Source: Streptomyces sp. YIM 98790 (GTDB lineage Bacteria; Actinomycetota; Actinomycetes; Streptomycetales; Streptomycetaceae). From it: a DNA stretch of 35,578 bases. How positions within the stretch are numbered: position 1 is the stretch's first letter; every line of letters begins with the position of its first letter. The translations under genes and the position numbers were made by a program. Below the pieces are notes generated by a model. The model saw only the letters and a list, made by a program, of their open reading frames with translations, was not told the origin of the DNA and ran no database searches. Below, in pieces: positions 23,476-29,811 of this stretch. Location: positions 40,407 through 75,984 of the forward strand of contig NZ_WTLH01000002.1 of assembly GCF_011421595.1 (NCBI RefSeq). The letters run 5' to 3'.

Positions 23476-23930
23476 GACAGCAGGCGTCCCGACCTTCCTT
23501 GACCGCCACCGCAGCGATCACCAGCGCGGCGACCGGGTCGTCCCAGCCCCAGCTCAGGGTGTCGCTGGCGACCGGGTCCACCAGCAGCACGGCGGACACG
23601 TAGGCGCACAGCAGGATCTACCTGGAGTGCGCGACCGCCGAGCCGGAGTTCACGGCAGGCGCGGCGCTGGGTGGTGGATAGCAACGGCATTACCACCAGG
23701 GAGAGTGCGGCAAGCGTGATGCCCGGCACCGAGGTGTCCGCCTGGTGTCCCGGGGCCAGGGTGCGGACGGCGTCGACGGTGACATAGGCCGCCAGCGAGA
23801 AGAAACGAGATCGCGATGACTCGCAGCACCCGCGCCTCCCTGGTGTCGCGCACCGCCGGGTCCGTCGCGGAGAATTGCCAGGCGACCGCGGCGGCCGAGG
23901 AGACCTCACGACCGAGTCGAGGTCGAATCC
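23476..23930 (-). pseudogene. Decayed cation-efflux (CDF-like) membrane transporter
   Basis: Minus-strand pieces line up with the actinobacterial cation transporter family: FDLDSVV (from 23930), AWQFSATDPAVRDTREARVL, SLAAYVTVDAVRTLAPGHQA, GITLAALSLVVMPLLSTTQ, and WDDPVAALVIAAVAVKEGRD followed by CC (ending about 23476). They lie in order but in different frames, with frameshifts after the VIAISF piece and after TTQRRA. The aspartates expected for metal binding (F-D-L-D, V-T-V-D) can still be seen. Together with the MerR-like remnant upstream and the methyltransferase remnant downstream it is the middle of a dead three-gene cluster. Confidence 0.72.
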
Positions 23931-23939
23931 GACCTGGTC

Positions 23940-24282
23940 AGGTCGTCACAGCAGGCTCGACCGCTGCGGCCAAGGCGGTGCGGATGATGCTCAGGTCCGC
24001 AATCATCGCCTCGACTTCGGCCGGCTTGGCCGCGGGCCGGTCCTGGAGCCAGGCCACAGGGCGGCCGTGCTGGTGTCGGCCGACCGCCCTGTGGCCATGC
24101 GACCCCCTCCTGGGGGGAGCCCAGCCGCTGGACGGCGTTGGCCGCCCGCAGCGCGCTAACGGCCTACTCGGGATGGGGTCGGTGGCCGCTAGAGTTGCGA
24201 TCGAGTTGGCGAGCAGTCCCCGCCGTTCGTCGGCGCAGAGTCTGGACGCTTATACCCGCCTTGCCTGCCAGAGCCAGCTGCA
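23940..24282 (-). pseudogene. Decayed MerR-family metal-responsive regulator
   Basis: Minus-strand reading from about 24282 gives LAGKAGISVQTLR, the MerR winged-helix start. In a shifted frame ERRGLLAN follows, then RNSSGHRPHPE, an in-frame TAG, and AVSALRAANAVQRLG. A C-terminal dimer-helix piece, KPAEVEAMIADLSIIRTALA, lies near 23990-24050, followed in another frame by C-C-D-D-L-T, which matches the usual G-C-D-D-L end. Intact homologues run without breaks through these blocks. At least two frameshifts and one stop show it is dead. Location just before the transporter remnant is normal for a MerR-controlled metal efflux operon. Confidence 0.7.
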
Positions 24283-24439
24283 ATTCAGTCGGTTCGCGGT
24301 AGTCCTCGACAGGACTGAAGTGCGGCGGACTCGCAGTTCGCGGACAGCAGAGGGCAGTTGGGCAGCGGGCACTGGTGAACCCCCTCCAAGCATGCTCAAG
24401 TAGACCCCTTCCAAAGAACACGCAGGTCACGAAGGGGAT

Positions 24440-24808
24440 GTGGTCTTGAGTAGCGGACTTGCTCGGCAAGGCTTTGCCACCACGGTGTCGGCGCTGCGGC
24501 TGCGGGAGTGGCGGCTTGGTCCGGGCCAGCCTGCGGCGGTCCTTGACCAGTTCACTGACGAGGACTTCGCCTTCGTGGTGGATGACCGCGGCGATGTTCA
24601 TATCCGGTCGCGAGACGGCCGGTTCTATCTCGGCTGGTTTCCCCAGGGCCGCCCCGGCGGCCCGGACGAGGGCTGGAAGATCGCTGTGTCCGGAACCGCA
24701 GAGGAGGCCGGGTACAACGTGTCCTTCACGGTCATGACACCGGCCGAGGTAGTCGCCGCAGCCGTGACCGCTGTGCTGGGCACATCCCGACCGCTGACCT
24801 GTGCGTGA
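24440..24808 (+). CDS. Single-domain DUF317-like protein
   Basis: This encodes 122 residues from the GTG at 24440 (GAAGGGG a few bases upstream; TTG 24446 is an alternative). The N-terminal 40 residues are helical (SALRLREWRLGPGQPAAV). Residues about 45-110 match one DUF317 unit: FAFVVDDRGDVHIRSRDGRF, then YLGWFPQGRPGG, W-K-I-A-V-S-G, and SFTVMTPAEVVAAAVTAVL. It is the first intact plasmid-type gene after the cargo block and mirrors the DUF317 protein that ends just before it. Function not known. Confidence 0.75.
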   Translation: MVLSSGLARQGFATTVSALRLREWRLGPGQPAAVLDQFTDEDFAFVVDDRGDVHIRSRDGRFYLGWFPQGRPGGPDEGWKIAVSGTAEEAGYNVSFTVMTPAEVVAAAVTAVLGTSRPLTCA

Positions 24809-24880
24809 TCCTTCCCGGCCCGCCATACGCCCCGCCGTGCCGGGTGTCGGCTGGGGCCGCCGACACATCTGGAGAACGCC

Positions 24881-25174
24881 TTGCCCGAATCCAAGGACCT
24901 CACGGTCCGTGAACTGATCCAGCGGCTGAACGCTTGCAACCCCGACGCGGTGGTGCGTCTGGCGGTCAACCCCTTCTTCCCCTTCTCCCACTTCCTCGGC
25001 GAGGTCGTCGAGGGCACCGAGGACGGCGGCGGTGCGGCGGTGTTCCTCGGCGAGGCCGGTCAGCAGGGCTACCTGCCCCTGCCGGTGGCCCAAGCCCTGA
25101 CCTGGCTTCCCGCCAATCCGGTCCCCTCCCGCCGCGCACGCCGCCGCGCCGCCGGATCAGAGGGCACGCAGTGA
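24881..25174 (+). CDS. Small protein of unknown function
   Basis: This encodes 97 residues from TTG 24881, with GGAG about eight bases upstream. The first half is a helix-strand unit (TVRELIQRLNACNPDAVVRL) followed by FFPFSHFLGEVVEG and AVFLGEAGQQGYLPLPVAQA, a layout seen in small actinobacterial and phage proteins of unknown role. The C-terminal 20 residues are basic (many Arg). Gap to the next gene 178 bases, in which I see nothing clear beyond the GGAAGG ribosome-binding site of the next gene. Confidence 0.65.
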   Translation: MPESKDLTVRELIQRLNACNPDAVVRLAVNPFFPFSHFLGEVVEGTEDGGGAAVFLGEAGQQGYLPLPVAQALTWLPANPVPSRRARRRAAGSEGTQ

Positions 25175-25352
25175 CCTGAGAGGCCCCGGCCGACCTCGCC
25201 TTTCGATGCGCGTCTCGCGTCGCCCAATGACGTGGTCCTGCTGCTGTCCAAGGCTGCCGGCCTGCCGGCCAAGCCGTTTCCCGCCGCGCCTCTTCCCGGT
25301 GTTCGCCCTGCGATGCCTTCGCCTGTCCGCTTCGACTGTTCACGGAAGGTCT

Positions 25353-26210
25353 ATGCACCTGATTCGGCTGTCCATCGGCTCCACCAGTGGAACCGCCCAC
25401 TGGGGCGTCATGCTCGGCTCCCGCCCGCTGACCGTCTGCTCCACCTACTCACCCGATCTTGCGCCCACCGGCGACCACACCGCCCACTCGATCTGTCAGG
25501 CCTGCGCGCGGGCATTCCTCATCCTCACCGCGGCCGAGCACGCCCCCGGCCCCGCGCTGCTGGCATCCGGCGCCGGAGCCCGGGCCGCCGGTCACCTGGC
25601 TATCCCCGGCCACCTGCGAGGCTACTGTGGGAAGAGCCTGGATAGGCGGCCGGCAACGGCGGGCAAGGCCTGTGCCAACTGCACAAGACTGGCCTCCTCG
25701 CTCACGGCCTTTCTCCAGTCAGCGGACGGGCTGGTCCTGCCGCCGGCCGCGCCGTGCCACAGTGCGGAACCCGTGCTGTGGGCGCTGCGGGGCCGGGCGG
25801 ACCTGACCACGGGCCACCGCCGTAACGCGGCGACCGGCAGGGCGTTCTGCGGGCAGCCGCTGTGGGGCGAGAACCCCGGCGCACTGCGCGAGTGCAGCGC
25901 CTGCCTGCGCCACTACACCGAGGCAGCCGAGGTGCGGCTGCAACTCACCGTGCCGCACATGCGCAATGCGGCCGAGGGCGGGGCCCCTGACGACGCTGAG
26001 GAGCTTCGCGACCGAGCCGCTGCCTTGCGGGTCGGCGATGCCTTCACCGTGAGCGGCTGTCCGGATGAGCACCGGGTGGTGGCCGTGACCGATCTCGGTG
26101 AGAGCCAGCTGGATGTGTTGGTCTACGTGCCGGGACCGGAGCAGGTCCTCGATGTCCGCGTCCCGCGCGACCGGCTGGTCACCATCCGCCGCCGGCCGAG
26201 ATCCAGTTGA
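25353..26210 (+). CDS. Protein with three repeated Cys/His (zinc-binding) motifs
   Basis: This encodes 285 residues from the ATG at 25353, with GGAAGG four to five bases upstream. Three units each have a His, then a Cys, then C-x2-C: His16 with Cys29, Cys48 and Cys51; His87 with Cys92, Cys107 and Cys110; and His155 with Cys166, Cys181 and Cys184. The last two share a C-G-x-x-L start. Each unit has the ligands for one structural zinc. The C-terminal third (about 195-285) is different: helical, then strand-rich with FTVSGCPDEHRVVAVTDLG and a basic end. No family recognised. A DNA- or protein-binding role is plausible. It ends a plus-strand run and is followed by a strong hairpin. Confidence 0.75.
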   Translation: MHLIRLSIGSTSGTAHWGVMLGSRPLTVCSTYSPDLAPTGDHTAHSICQACARAFLILTAAEHAPGPALLASGAGARAAGHLAIPGHLRGYCGKSLDRRPATAGKACANCTRLASSLTAFLQSADGLVLPPAAPCHSAEPVLWALRGRADLTTGHRRNAATGRAFCGQPLWGENPGALRECSACLRHYTEAAEVRLQLTVPHMRNAAEGGAPDDAEELRDRAAALRVGDAFTVSGCPDEHRVVAVTDLGESQLDVLVYVPGPEQVLDVRVPRDRLVTIRRRPRSS

Positions 26211-26282
26211 GCCGCGCCGCTGCTGTGAGGGACGTGCAGCGGCGGTCCGCCACCTCTGTGCTGGTGGTGACCGAGAAGACAA

Positions 26283-26326
26283 CAGGTGAGCCCTGTCCCG
26301 GTGATGACCGGGGCAGGGCTCACCTG
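26283..26326. terminator. Strong hairpin between converging genes
   Basis: A perfect 13-base inverted repeat (26283-26295, CAGGTGAGCCCTG, with 26314-26326) encloses an inner stem (CCCGGT and ACCGGG) with a short loop. It lies between the plus-strand gene ending at 26210 and the minus-strand gene ending at 26368, so it can stop transcription from both sides. There is no clear T-tract, which is common in high-G+C organisms. Confidence 0.8.
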
Positions 26327-26367
26327 CGTGGTAGGTGCGGGAAGCGTGGGGAGCGCGGTGGCCGGGC

Positions 26368-26808
26368 TCACAGGGTGGTGCCGGCGAAGGTTCCGTCGAA
26401 GCCGAGCGCGGCCAGTCCGGCGTCCCGGGTGGTGTGCACGGCCTCGGTGGGGCCGCTGAACTGGTCGAACCACCGGCCGCTCAGAGCGGGCTCGTAGGTT
26501 TCGTGGCCGCTGCGGCAGCGGCGCCAGATGCGGTCGCCGACGTTGAGCAGCAGCCAGTCGCGGTCGACCCCGCACTGCGGGCACCTTTGTACGGTGCCGT
26601 CGATGACGAGCGGCTGCGGCCAGCGCATCATCCGGCCGGCTACCTCCGCCGGCGGGCGCAGCTCCTGGGGAAGGAAACCGTCCTCGCCCATCGGGGCGGC
26701 CGACGGCGTCTGCCCGGCCTGCGGCGTCTGCTGTGCGGGAGCGGTGGTGGTGGGCTGGGGCTGCTGCTGGGCCCGCCGGGCACGGCGGGCGCGGACACGT
26801 CGGAACAT
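26368..26808 (-). CDS. Zinc-ribbon protein at the end of the mobilisation operon
   Basis: This encodes 146 residues from the ATG at 26808, with AGGAGG seven bases upstream, preferred to longer in-frame options. The first 45 residues are basic (FRRVRARRARRAQQQ) and then Pro/Gln/Thr rich. The second half has RCPQCGVDRDWLLLNVGDR followed by WRRCRSGH, a C-x2-C ... C-x3-H pattern for one zinc, then a C-terminal strand-helix region. It follows the relaxase by 84 bases. The basic N-terminus plus zinc ribbon suggests nucleic-acid binding. I do not recognise a named family. Confidence 0.72.
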   Translation of the reverse strand: MFRRVRARRARRAQQQPQPTTTAPAQQTPQAGQTPSAAPMGEDGFLPQELRPPAEVAGRMMRWPQPLVIDGTVQRCPQCGVDRDWLLLNVGDRIWRRCRSGHETYEPALSGRWFDQFSGPTEAVHTTRDAGLAALGFDGTFAGTTL

Positions 26809-26892
26809 CGGCTGCCTCCTGGCGGGTCGGGGCAAGATCTCCTGATCTTCCACGGGCGCGTATGGGGCCGTCTACTCACAAAACCGTGAAGC

Positions 26893-28623
26893 TCACCGGC
26901 GCCGGTGCAGCGGGCCCGGCTCGTGGCCGGGTGCTGCCTCAGCGGACGGGAGGGAGGCGGCTGAACGCTTCGTTCCCCGTGCTGTCTCGCCGGCGGCGGG
27001 GAGGTTGGCGATGCGGCGCAGCCGCCAGATCAGCACGTCGCTCAGCGCGTGGGCGCTGGCCAGTTCGCGCTGGCCGACGGCCTGGGCCAGCAGTGCGGAC
27101 GGGTCGTGACCGGTGCCCTCGGCGTCGGCCAGGGTGGCGGCCAGCGCCGGCCAGCTCGCCTCGTCCAGAACCCGTTGCGCGAGCTGGGGCAGTGCGGTGC
27201 GGACGGCGTCGGCGAGCCGGTCTCGCTCCGGTGACGGAAGGTGCCGGCCGCGCTGACGGAGGGCTGCCATGGGTGAGGCGGAGGCCTGAGCATAGGCGGC
27301 GCGCAGATGCTGTGACGCCTGCCGGGCGGCGGCGGCCTGCTGGGCGTGCCGGTTCTTCGCATGCCAGCGGGCGGAGGCGATGGCCAGGAAGATCAGCATG
27401 TCGATCAGCATCGCGGAAGCACCGGCGTCCTCCCCGCGGCCCATGGCCGGTCCGCCCAGCACCAGTTCCCTTGCCGCTCGCCGCAGCGCCTGGTCGTGGC
27501 GGCGCCGGGCCCGCAGGTGGAAGCGGGTGGCCCGCTCGAAAGCGAAGGCCGCCTCGCGCAGCTGGCGGCGAGTGTGGGCGGCGGAGGTCTTTGCGAGCGC
27601 ATCGAGGACTTCCCCGGCTCCGGCCAGCTGGGCGGCCACCGCCGCGTCCCCGCCGTGTTCGATGATCAGCACTGCTGCCCAGACCGCCTGGGTGGCCGCC
27701 TTCCTGGCAGCTGCGGCACTGCGCCGGGAGCGTGCGGTGCGGCCACCGTTGCCCGCATGCGCCGTGCCGTCCGGGGCCGGTGCGGGCCTTGTGGAGAGCC
27801 GCTCGCGGATGCGGGGCAGGGACAGGTCGGGGGCGAGCTTGGAGCCGGAGTAGAACACCGGCTCACCTGCTCGGTTGCGGTCATCGGGCAGGGCCACGGT
27901 GTAGCCCAGCAGATCCCCCGAGGGGGCGGTGCGGCGGCGCACCAGCAGCCCGGCGCCGGCCAGGCGGGCGAAGAACTCCTCCTCAACCCGCGCCCCGGCG
28001 ACCGCCTGGCGGACCGCTTCGCGCAGTTCCTCCCGTGCGGTGCGCTGCCGCTGGTGCCGCCTGGCCTTGTGGCGTTCCGCACTGGTGGGGCGGCGGGCCG
28101 CCGTGCCGTCCCCGGTGTTGAGGCGGCGCAGACCGTAGTCTTCCTCGACCCGGCGGGCCTCGGCCTGGACCCGGGCGGCGTCCCGGTGGAATCGGGGTGT
28201 GCGTCCGTCTTCGCGGACCAGGGTGGCGACGATGTGGATGTGGTCTTCGGCATGCCGCACGGCCACCCAGCGGCACGCGGCGTCGTCGCCCTTCGGGGCG
28301 ATGCCAGCGGCGGTGACCATGCGCTGGGCGATCTCGGCCCACTGCCGGTCGGTGAGCACGGGGTCTTCCGGAGCGGCGCGGACCGACAGGTGCCACACGT
28401 GCCGCTGGGGCCGGCGGGGTTCGGGGCGGGCGAGGACGGGCTGGTCCAGCAGCTGCTGAAGCTGCGCCAGGGTGGCGTCCGGGTCGCGGCCGGGGTCGGG
28501 GGCCAGCCCGTCCCAGGCGGCCACCAGATGGGGGTCGATGTGTTCCTCGTGGGTTCCGGGGCCGTAGAGGTAGTGCAGCAGCCCGATGGTGCGTCGGCCC
28601 CGTTTGTGGACCTGGGGTATCAC
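26893..28623 (-). CDS. Conjugative relaxase, MOBP-like
   Basis: This encodes 576 residues from the GTG at 28623, in GTGA overlap with the mobC stop. The N-terminal 250 residues are the nicking domain. Candidate catalytic tyrosines lie at about 18 and 20 (GLLHYLYGPG), an acidic motif follows (HEEHIDPHLVAAWDGL), and the metal-binding motif III is at about 124-130 (VRHAEDHIHIVATLVREDG) with His 124, 128 and 130. The C-terminal 320 residues are helical, with an arginine-rich stretch and one hydrophobic segment (MLIDMLIFLAIASARW) that could touch the membrane or the coupling protein. The enzyme nicks oriT and stays bound to the 5' end for transfer. No helicase or primase domain was seen. Confidence 0.92.
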   Translation of the reverse strand: MIPQVHKRGRRTIGLLHYLYGPGTHEEHIDPHLVAAWDGLAPDPGRDPDATLAQLQQLLDQPVLARPEPRRPQRHVWHLSVRAAPEDPVLTDRQWAEIAQRMVTAAGIAPKGDDAACRWVAVRHAEDHIHIVATLVREDGRTPRFHRDAARVQAEARRVEEDYGLRRLNTGDGTAARRPTSAERHKARRHQRQRTAREELREAVRQAVAGARVEEEFFARLAGAGLLVRRRTAPSGDLLGYTVALPDDRNRAGEPVFYSGSKLAPDLSLPRIRERLSTRPAPAPDGTAHAGNGGRTARSRRSAAAARKAATQAVWAAVLIIEHGGDAAVAAQLAGAGEVLDALAKTSAAHTRRQLREAAFAFERATRFHLRARRRHDQALRRAARELVLGGPAMGRGEDAGASAMLIDMLIFLAIASARWHAKNRHAQQAAAARQASQHLRAAYAQASASPMAALRQRGRHLPSPERDRLADAVRTALPQLAQRVLDEASWPALAATLADAEGTGHDPSALLAQAVGQRELASAHALSDVLIWRLRRIANLPAAGETARGTKRSAASLPSAEAAPGHEPGPLHRRR

Positions 28624-29279
28624 GCGGGCCGCCCGCCCTGCAGTTCCGTGACGGCCGTGACGGCGTCGTCGGCCCGGCGGGCAGCCTGCTGCACGGCCTT
28701 CAGCACCGCCTCGGTGTGCGGGGCGTCGGCTCCGGAGTTGAGCGCCTTGGCGACCTGGTTGAGGTTGGTACCGATCCGGCCCAGATGCCGGCGGACGGCG
28801 AACAGCTCGGACAGGATCTCCCGCTCCGTGGCGATCACCGCCTGGGTGCGGTCCAGGTCGCGGGCGGCGTTCAGCGCGGCATGGGCGAGGAAGGCGGCCA
28901 CGCTCATCCGGCAGGAGGCCGCTGCCTCGGCCAGCATCTGGAATTCTTCTTCGGACATGCGGCAACTGGGCTGGTGCACGCGCTTCTTCTCTCCGCGCAG
29001 CCGCTGGCGTGGCCGGCGGCGCGGCGGAGTGGGAGCGGCGTGCGGGCAGGTGACGGTGTGGCACGACTGCTCGGCCGCCCCTTCGCGGTGCGGTCCGCCC
29101 TCGGCCGCATCCCCGCGGACCGGTGCCCCCTGGCTCCGGTCCCCTCCCGCCACCCCTGGGGCGGGGGAGGCAAGTGCATTGCTCCCGGTGGGAGCAATGC
29201 ACTTGCTATATCTTGCTCGGGTTCGGTCCGGTCCCAGGTCCTGGTCGCGGTCCGCGGGTGTCGGGGCGGGGCTCGTCAT
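28620..29279 (-). CDS. mobC: MobC-like relaxosome accessory protein
   Basis: This encodes 219 residues from the ATG at 29279, which overlaps the upstream stop and has GGAGG eight bases upstream. The C-terminal 120 residues carry the MobC family landmarks: SCRMSEEEFQMLAEAAASCR, MSVAAFLAHAALNAARD, and ELFAVRRHLGRIGTNLNQVA before KALN. MobC binds near oriT and helps the relaxase melt and nick DNA. The first 100 residues are low complexity and exceed usual MobC lengths. A second start, GTG 28979 with GGAGAGAAG upstream, would give the usual 119 residues. The predicted oriT lies in the extra 5' part. Codon usage in that part is mostly coding-like except over the oriT. Confidence 0.88.
   Translation of the reverse strand: MTSPAPTPADRDQDLGPDRTRARYSKCIAPTGSNALASPAPGVAGGDRSQGAPVRGDAAEGGPHREGAAEQSCHTVTCPHAAPTPPRRRPRQRLRGEKKRVHQPSCRMSEEEFQMLAEAAASCRMSVAAFLAHAALNAARDLDRTQAVIATEREILSELFAVRRHLGRIGTNLNQVAKALNSGADAPHTEAVLKAVQQAARRADDAVTAVTELQGGRPA
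29170..29216 (+). other. oriT: Predicted origin of transfer (oriT) with nic-like site
   Basis: Arms 29170-29186 and 29190-29206 form a perfect 17-base inverted repeat with a 3-base loop. Directly after it the plus strand reads TATATCTTG (29207-29215) then C. MOBP and Ti-type nic sites have the form TAT(A)TCCTG|C just beyond an inverted repeat; the match here differs in one base. Cleavage would fall between 29215 and 29216. The relaxase and MobC genes are adjacent. This is a prediction from pattern and context. Confidence 0.65.
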
Positions 29280-29506
29280 CGATGCTCCTCCTGGAGCCGG
29301 AGGATGTGCTGGGCGCGGGCGGCAAGGGCGAGCAGCTCCTGCGGACCGTCCAGCACCTGCGGCACGCAGGCGGGGCGGTGCTGGATGAGCCACTGGCCGC
29401 CGGGAAGGGCAACGGCGGCGTGCAGCAGACCGCGGCGGACCAGGACCTCCGCCCAGGCGTGGGCTTCTGCGTCACCGGCCGGTCGTCCGGCGCGGGAGGT
29501 GGGCAT
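29276..29506 (-). CDS. Small protein upstream of mobC
   Basis: This encodes 76 residues from the ATG at 29506, with AAGGAG seven bases upstream. The stop overlaps the mobC start (ATGA). It has a helix-rich sequence with VLVRRGLLHAAVALPGGQWL, then a QHRPACVPQVLDG loop and a C-terminal helix LLALAARAQHILRLQEEHR. No known family. Coupling to mobC and its position between the DUF2637 gene and the oriT make a regulatory or relaxosome role possible, but nothing in the sequence shows it. Confidence 0.68.
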   Translation of the reverse strand: MPTSRAGRPAGDAEAHAWAEVLVRRGLLHAAVALPGGQWLIQHRPACVPQVLDGPQELLALAARAQHILRLQEEHR

Positions 29507-29583
29507 GTGCGGCTCCTTCGTCGGGGCGGTGGTCCGGCGGACCGGTAACGGCCTGCCGGATCACCAGGTGCGATGGGGCGGGG

Positions 29584-29811
29584 TCAGCGGCAGATGCGGC
29601 AGCGGTCCAGGTGGGTGTTGAGCGCGCGGGCCATGGAGCGGCGGCAGTTCGCCGCGCGGACCGGGTTCACGGTGGCGGCCCGGTGCCCGGACAGGGCCGC
29701 GGTATTGGACAGGAAGGCCAGCTGCCGCTCGAAGCGGGCGCGGATGTAGGCGAACTGGCTGCACCGGGTGCGGGTCACCGGGGCCTCCTTCTCCGAAGGC
29801 TGTTCGTTCAC
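29584..29811 (-). CDS. Small Arg/Cys-rich protein
   Basis: Up to 75 residues: GTG 29811 overlaps the DUF2637 stop (GTGA), while GTG 29778 has GAAGGAGG at a good distance and would give 64 residues. The second start looks better served for translation. The protein is basic and helical (FAYIRARFERQLAFLSNTAA), with Cys residues near the start (TRCSQF), middle and end (RCRIC). A zinc-bound or DNA-binding fold is possible. No family recognised. 77 bases separate it from the next gene. Confidence 0.6.
   Translation of the reverse strand: MNEQPSEKEAPVTRTRCSQFAYIRARFERQLAFLSNTAALSGHRAATVNPVRAANCRRSMARALNTHLDRCRICR

Noticed and set aside
22880..23719. Plus-strand open frame of about 280 codons after the Shedu gene
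   Set aside because: Arg/Pro/His-rich sequence without a domain. The minus strand of the same stretch carries recognisable pieces of cation transporter and methyltransferase families.
24164..25093. Minus-strand open frame of about 309 codons
   Set aside because: Its C-terminal end only reflects part of the MerR remnant. The rest is antisense to the DUF317-like gene and the small gene at 24881.
26834..26849. Short inverted repeat AAGATC-TCCT-GATCTT before the zinc-ribbon gene
   Set aside because: Six-base arms only, in a short gap between relaxase and the next gene; too weak to call a terminator or operator.
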